Shown here one piece after another: positions 59,400 through 64,000 of a stretch of 64,000 bases of DNA (position 1 is the first letter of the stretch; each line of letters opens with the position of its first letter). The stretch is taken from positions 21,018 to 85,017 of the forward strand of contig JAEUWP010000610.1 of NCBI GenBank assembly GCA_018524725.1. Direction: 5' to 3'. The stretch is from Podaxis mareebaensis (Eukaryota > Basidiomycota > Agaricomycetes > Agaricales > Agaricaceae). The position numbers were made by a program, and so were the translations under genes. The notes beneath the pieces are model-generated. The model worked only from the letters and a program-made list of their open reading frames with translations, was not told where the DNA came from and made no database searches.

Positions 59400-62300
59400 T
59401 CAATCATCTCCACCAACACCAAGCCCACTAACCCGACTCCGCCTCCTCGCATACTCACTCTGCCTCACCCGCTTCTTCGCACTGGCAAGCACACTCCTCT
59501 CCTTATCCCCCCTCGCTCCCCCGCCCAAACCAGCCCCGGGCGTTCCAGGACCAGCAAGGCTCAAGCGGCCAGGACGAGGACCCAAACTCGACCTCGTGCG
59601 TTTATGTAATCCACTCGGCTTCAGTCCTGGCCTTGCAGCCGAAGGCCGCACAAGAGGTGTTGCTGGGAGTGCCAAACCGGAGCCAGAGGAAGAAGGACAG
59701 GGGATACCTGAAGAAGAGGAAGAGGCAGAAGATGCGGCGGCGCGTTGGGATGCGAGCCGGGCGATAACTTTGGACCTTGAGATACGCGGCTTACGAGTAA
59801 ATGTGCGTTGTCTCGTCACTGTAGGCTTCCCAGCCTCAGATCCTACACCAGCCTCAGCCATGGTGACATCCTTATCCCCGTCTGCCTCGTCCTTCTTTGG
59901 CGACAGCACTGGAATCCCAGAGATGCCGTTCACGACCAGAGGTTTGCTGAATATCTTCCCTGGGATTGTATTCTGGTTCTGCGGGGACTTGGCCGACCAT
60001 AGTGGAATCGCGGAACCGGGACGCGCAGAGGAGGATAGAGGAGACGTGACAGCCCTTCGTCTTGGTATCCCCTGTACCTTTGGGCTATTGGTGATCGTCC
60101 CAAGCAAGGAGGATTTCTTGTGCCCTATTGGAGAGGTGGCATCAACAGCAGGAGAGGCGTTCGAGGAGGAAGTGGCAGCAGCAGTATCCAACTTCTTCGT
60201 CTTGGCCAACGAACTGGCAGTAGGCGCTAACAACCTCGATCCAGCCGTCATAATCGAACCCGTGCGCGAATGCGTCTTCGTACCCATACTCCCCACACCA
60301 CCATTCGAAGCAGTAGACAACCTTGTCCCGATCGATGACACGCCACCACCGGAACTGGAACTAGTAGCAGCGCTAACACGGGAGACCTTGGAGCCACCAC
60401 TAACGGAGCTCATCCTCGTCGATGACGTTCTGCTTGCAGCAGTGTCTGGTTTACTAAACGATGAAGGGATAGGTGACCTCGACCTCGCTGTGGAAGACGT
60501 GTGTGGTTGCGCGACGGAGAGACGACTATTTGTGGATCCATTTGCCATTGATGTAGTAGTAGTAGGAGTCGCAGCAGCTGAGGACTTGGTGGGCATGAAT
60601 CCAGGAGTAGCACCCTTCTTTTTCAAAGGACTTGATTTGTCGTTTGCTGTCTCTGACTGGTTGGAGGAGGCGGCGGTAGTAGTTTTCTTGTGGACACCAC
60701 TCGTGGCAGGGGCAGGTTGCGCGGTTTTTCCTCGATTCCAGACGCTCGCCACTAGATTCTTGGCAGAAGTCAAGAATCCGAAGCGCGTAGGCTTAGGTTT
60801 AGGAGCTAAAAAGGCACAAAATCGAACATCAGTACTCTTAAGACAAAAAATAGGAGACGAGAGGAAGAAAGAAATAGGGTATAGGGGTGGACTCACTGAT
60901 CGGACCGCGTACGCCGCTCACCCTGGAGGCCCTCCTATTAGCAGAGGCAGCAGCAACAGCTCCTCCGGCAGAGCTCCTCCGCTTCACTCTACTCATCTCT
61001 AGCTTACGTTTGATAGCCTCCCGTTCTCGGTCTCTCTTATTTCCCTTCCCTTCCTCCCCTCCGGATTCGTGATCCTGGTTATCTACATCCATAGCATCTT
61101 CATCTACCTTTTGCCTTCCTTTCGCATTCCCATTCGCGGCAGTAGCGCTTGCACCAGCATCAATTCCAGTGCCGTGATCTATACGTGCCCTCTTCCCTCC
61201 TCTCTCCTCCACTCCTTCAAACTCTCCGCCCTCCCCAACGGGAGAGACCTCGTCGTCATCATCATCACCAAAAGCACCGGGCAGGGCTTTCGCCCTCCGC
61301 CCGTTACTGATTACTCTCGTCGTCCCACTCGTGCGTCCACCAACAGCGATGCCAGCAGCACCAGGTCCAGTCGTAGGCCTCCTCGAGGCGCCATTCGCAT
61401 CCCCAAGCACATTCGACTTTCGTTTCTTGCCTGCCATTGGCTGTGGTTGTGGGACACCGAAACCATTACCGTTATCAGGCGAGACCGAAGCACCCTTCCT
61501 CTTCACAACCCCATCGATCCCCTCCATCTTGGCAAACTCGGCTTGATGCGCTTCGTCAAACTTTTGCGTAATCTCTCCCCTTCCCGTGTTGCTCGATCTC
61601 GGAAGTGGTTTGATTTGACGTTGGTTGTTTTCGGCTGCGAGTTGTTCTGGGGTGTGTGCCCCCGGTTGGAGTTTGTTGATGATGTCTGTGTCGAGACCTT
61701 CGACACCCGAGGAGCGGAGGCGTTTGTTCATTTCTTCGAGGACGCTTGTTGCAGCTGCGCGGAATTGGGTGTTGGAGACGGAGTGTTGGGGGAGAGGTGA
61801 ACCGAAGATGAAGAGGTCTGGAGTGGCGCGCTTGGTTTCTGTGGTTGCTGTTGGCGGTGGTTCTGGGACGGCCAGGGTGCTTCTAGTCGTGTTTTCACTT
61901 CTGGTAGCACTCCCGTCCTTATCCTTATCAACAGAGGATTTGATCGGACTAAGTGGTAAAGTAGGTGGGACGTCATCAGCGGTCAAGGTTGGGTAGAGGC
62001 TCTGGAAGAGTCCTGGGCGAACGTCGGGAGCCCAGAACGCAGGGCCTTCGTCAGTTTGTCCATTCGCGCTTGGACTCATGACCAAGTCAAACGTGGTCTC
62101 GAATGGTTTTAGCTTTGGGGTGCGGAAGGTGTCTGGCTGGGATGAACTGGTCGTGGTATTGGTCGTTGAGGGTTGGTTTGAGACAAGACGGATTGTGGTG
62201 GTTGGTTGTTGTTTCGTTGGGGTCGTAGATGCACCTAGTCCGAGACCCAGGCTGAGTCGGGCGTCGGGCGGTGCGGGTTCGCCTGGGCGAAGTGAGCACC

Positions 62301-63036
62301 CTGGAAGAGGCTCGCCGTTTGATGAAAAGGACATGCGGGTGTGCGGCGCGGTTGCAGGGTCAAAGGTGAAGTTATCGTTAATCGGGGGCGTTGCTGGTCG
62401 TACTGCAGAATAAGGGATGGAGTGTTGTGTAAGTTCGTCGTCGGGTCGTTGCTGGGTGGTGGGACTGGCTCTGGAAGAGACTGTGGAGTTGTTGGATTTG
62501 TTGGTGCGTTTGAGGCCAAGGGATGTCGCGAGTGCTCTGATGGATGAGCTTACGGTTGACGCTGGAAAAAAAAAAGGTTTAGAAGTCGGGGAGAAGGATG
62601 AATAAAGAGTAACCGTACTCTTTGAGCTGGAAGTTCCGAATTCGCCAGAGCTGTGGACAGTTCCGACGGTGCGGAGCGATGAAAGGGTTCCCTGGGAGGA
62701 AGAAGTCTCCTCGACCTCCTGGATGCTCTCCATAACGATCTCCCACTGCTCGCTGGGGCGCTGCATTTGATGGCGGGGAAGATCCAATTCATCCTGGGAT
62801 GTGTCTGACGAGGCACTGAGAGGCTTTGGGGCGATACCATCTGATTCGCTGCGCGCCGCGATGCTGAGGGGATCGTCCTTTGGAAGAGTGAGTGCGTGCT
62901 GCTTGAGGCGTTGGATGAGGTCGACGTTCTTGCCATTTGCCTTGATGGAATGAATCTTGCAGAGCTTTACGAGCTGGTCTCGCTTGAGGGAGTGGAGAGC
63001 GGGGGAGTTGAACAGAATTTCAGTCGTTTCCGACAT
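59400..63036 (-). CDS. Large SAP-domain protein, mostly disordered
   Basis: About 1,150 residues over three exons from ATG 63036. Residues about 14-46 (LHSLKRDQLVKLCKIHSIKA, then NGKNVDLIQRLKQHA) form a SAP motif, a helix-turn-helix that binds AT-rich or scaffold DNA. An intron with GTACGG donor and a T-rich acceptor sits near 62,560-62,620. A second (GTGAGT...TTTTAG) near 60,810-60,890 joins SGVRGPI in phase to PKPKPTRFGFLTSAKNLVAS. Before that join are basic segments (GKKRKSN, AIKRKLEMSRVKRRS) typical of nuclear signals. The last part is Ser/Thr/Ala/Pro-rich, then basic (KKRVRQSEYARRRSR). A nuclear chromatin or mitosis-linked role is likely from the SAP motif but not proven. Confidence 0.85.
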
Positions 63037-63125
63037 TGCTCTAGCATGGAATGATGCAAACTACTCGACAACTGTCAAATCAAAAGACGCGACCAATTAA
63101 ACATATCACGTGATCGTGTTTCTGT

Positions 63126-63718
63126 TTACGCTACATCACCCAGTTTCTCAGGCATAGCATTCACTTGAGCTGCACCAGCGATCGGACCCAGTCCACTCCA
63201 TCGGTCCTTCACATACACTATTCCCCTCTTTAGACACATATCCTCCCACAACTAACCAACAACAGGCACTCACCTTCAGCTGTAATAGGCACATTGGTCA
63301 AACCCAAAAACAGTCCAGTCTGCACCACTTGGTTATCTCCAAAATACGGCGTTTTGTGGGTAATTGGGCTCCCACAGTTGCTGCAAAAGAAGCGAGTCAC
63401 TATAAGTAGAAAAGTTTAGAATTACATGTCACATCTCTTGGGTGCTGAAATGCACCTGGATTCCCGCTTTCCGCGAAATTAGTGTACTCTTTGAGCGGGC
63501 CAGTGACCTTGACATCCTTCTGGGGGACGACGATATTGCAGCTAAAGGCACTTCCACTGACTTGCCTGCAATCCGTGCAGTGGCAGATCACCTAGTGTCA
63601 AAGTGTTGCGTCAGCGCCGGCCTAGTAGCAAAAGACCACACCCTACCTGCCCCTTGACCGACTCCTCGCTAATCTCAATTTTGGTCTGACCGCAAAGGCA
63701 AGATCCGACGTGAGTCAT
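63126..63718 (-). CDS. CENP-V/GFA-domain protein
   Basis: Small zinc protein of the glutathione-dependent formaldehyde-activating (GFA) fold, four exons from ATG 63718. It reads MTHVGSCLCGQTKIEI to VKGQ, then VICHCTDCRQVSGSAFSCNI, PLKEYTNFAESGNP, RFFCSNCGSPITHKTPYFGD and QTGLFLGLTNVPIT. It ends VYVKDRWSGLGPIAGAAQ to EKLGDVA. The CLCG, CHCTDC and CSNCGSP cysteines are the expected zinc ligands. Length, about 135 residues, is normal. Splice phases agree at all three introns. Many fungal paralogues exist and their substrates are mostly unknown, so a formaldehyde role should not be assumed. Confidence 0.93.
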
Positions 63719-64000
63719 TGTGGCTACTAATACGCTGAACAGCTGATGGAAATGCGGTTTAGAGGTCAGAAATCAGACGGGAGGTCAAAGACAACGTTCC
63801 TCTTCATTTATACACTGCCAATCAGAACCCACTAGACCCCACTGTAAACCCCCACCAATAGTCAAGCCCGCTGCACTGTCATGTGCCAGTCATATCCGCA
63901 TCCCGAGCCCGAAAGAGGATCAACATCAGCAGAAAGGCTGAAACTATACATACCAAAAAATATCAATACATATACTGAAATGTACTAAAAACCACAAAAT
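63719..64000. other. 5' flank of the GFA gene, no gene
   Basis: Probable promoter and leader region; AT-rich at the window edge. No coding frame with a motif. Confidence 0.4.

Noticed and set aside
59596..61002. Long plus-strand open frame of 468 codons
   Set aside because: It lies antisense to the SAP-domain gene. Its length comes from the Ser/Ala/Thr-rich codons on the minus strand. The minus frame has in-phase introns and a SAP motif; the plus frame has no motif.
1..64000. Bacterial-type systems such as CRISPR arrays, toxin-antitoxin pairs or operons
   Set aside because: The window is clearly eukaryotic: spliced genes and fungal families throughout, and no regularly spaced repeats.

Overview
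The window reads as nuclear DNA of a filamentous basidiomycete, most likely an agaricomycete. Housekeeping genes are cut into many short exons by GT-AG introns of about 40-60 bases. The clearest gene families are fungal (an allantoate-permease-type transporter, battenin, threonine synthase, a sucrose-type transporter, HET-like proteins, a caspase-like protein, a SAP-domain protein and a GFA protein), and the one recognisable transposon relic is of a fungal DDE type. No operons, bacterial signals, rRNA, CRISPR array or convincing intact tRNA were seen. All gene models are exon chains assembled by eye from reading frames and splice sites.

Layout. 1.5-4.2 kb: MFS anion transporter (-). 4.5-5.25 kb: unrecognised two-exon gene (-). 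5.9-7.9 kb: CLN3/battenin (+). 9.2-9.8 kb: CpG-poor repeat patch. 10.1-13.5 kb: two hypothetical genes (-), the second acidic with a poly-C leader. 15.4-15.9 kb: small acidic gene (-). 17.4-19.3 kb: threonine synthase (+). 20.6-22.1 kb: unknown helical protein (-). 22.1-27.5 kb: no convincing gene. 27.5-37.3 kb: a minus-strand cluster of two tandem HET-like genes, a broken four-helix membrane-protein gene and an intact copy of it. 38.9-41.6 kb: sucrose-type transporter (+). 43.0-52.3 kb: the same cluster again in inverted orientation, decayed and invaded by a DDE transposon. 56.1-58.7 kb: caspase-like protein with a predicted lipidated N-terminus (+). 59.4-63.0 kb: large SAP-domain protein (-). 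63.1-63.7 kb: CENP-V/GFA protein (-).

The most striking structure is the large inverted duplication. The left arm (HET1, HET2, membrane pseudogene, membrane gene, all -) is mirrored on the right as membrane copy, membrane relic, DDE transposon and HET relic, all +, with the sucrose-type transporter in the spacer. The right arm lies in a region where CpG is almost absent: by eye one CG between about 45,125 and 54,267. Many of its differences from the intact copies are CG to TG or CA. The border of this CpG loss falls inside the right-arm membrane-gene copy. This suggests methylation-driven or RIP-like C-to-T mutation that silenced one arm of a duplicated locus while the other stayed intact.

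The HET-like and four-helix membrane genes form an uncharacterised pair kept together in both arms. HET-like proteins are known from fungal allorecognition and programmed cell death, and a caspase-like gene lies close by, but any functional link is inference.
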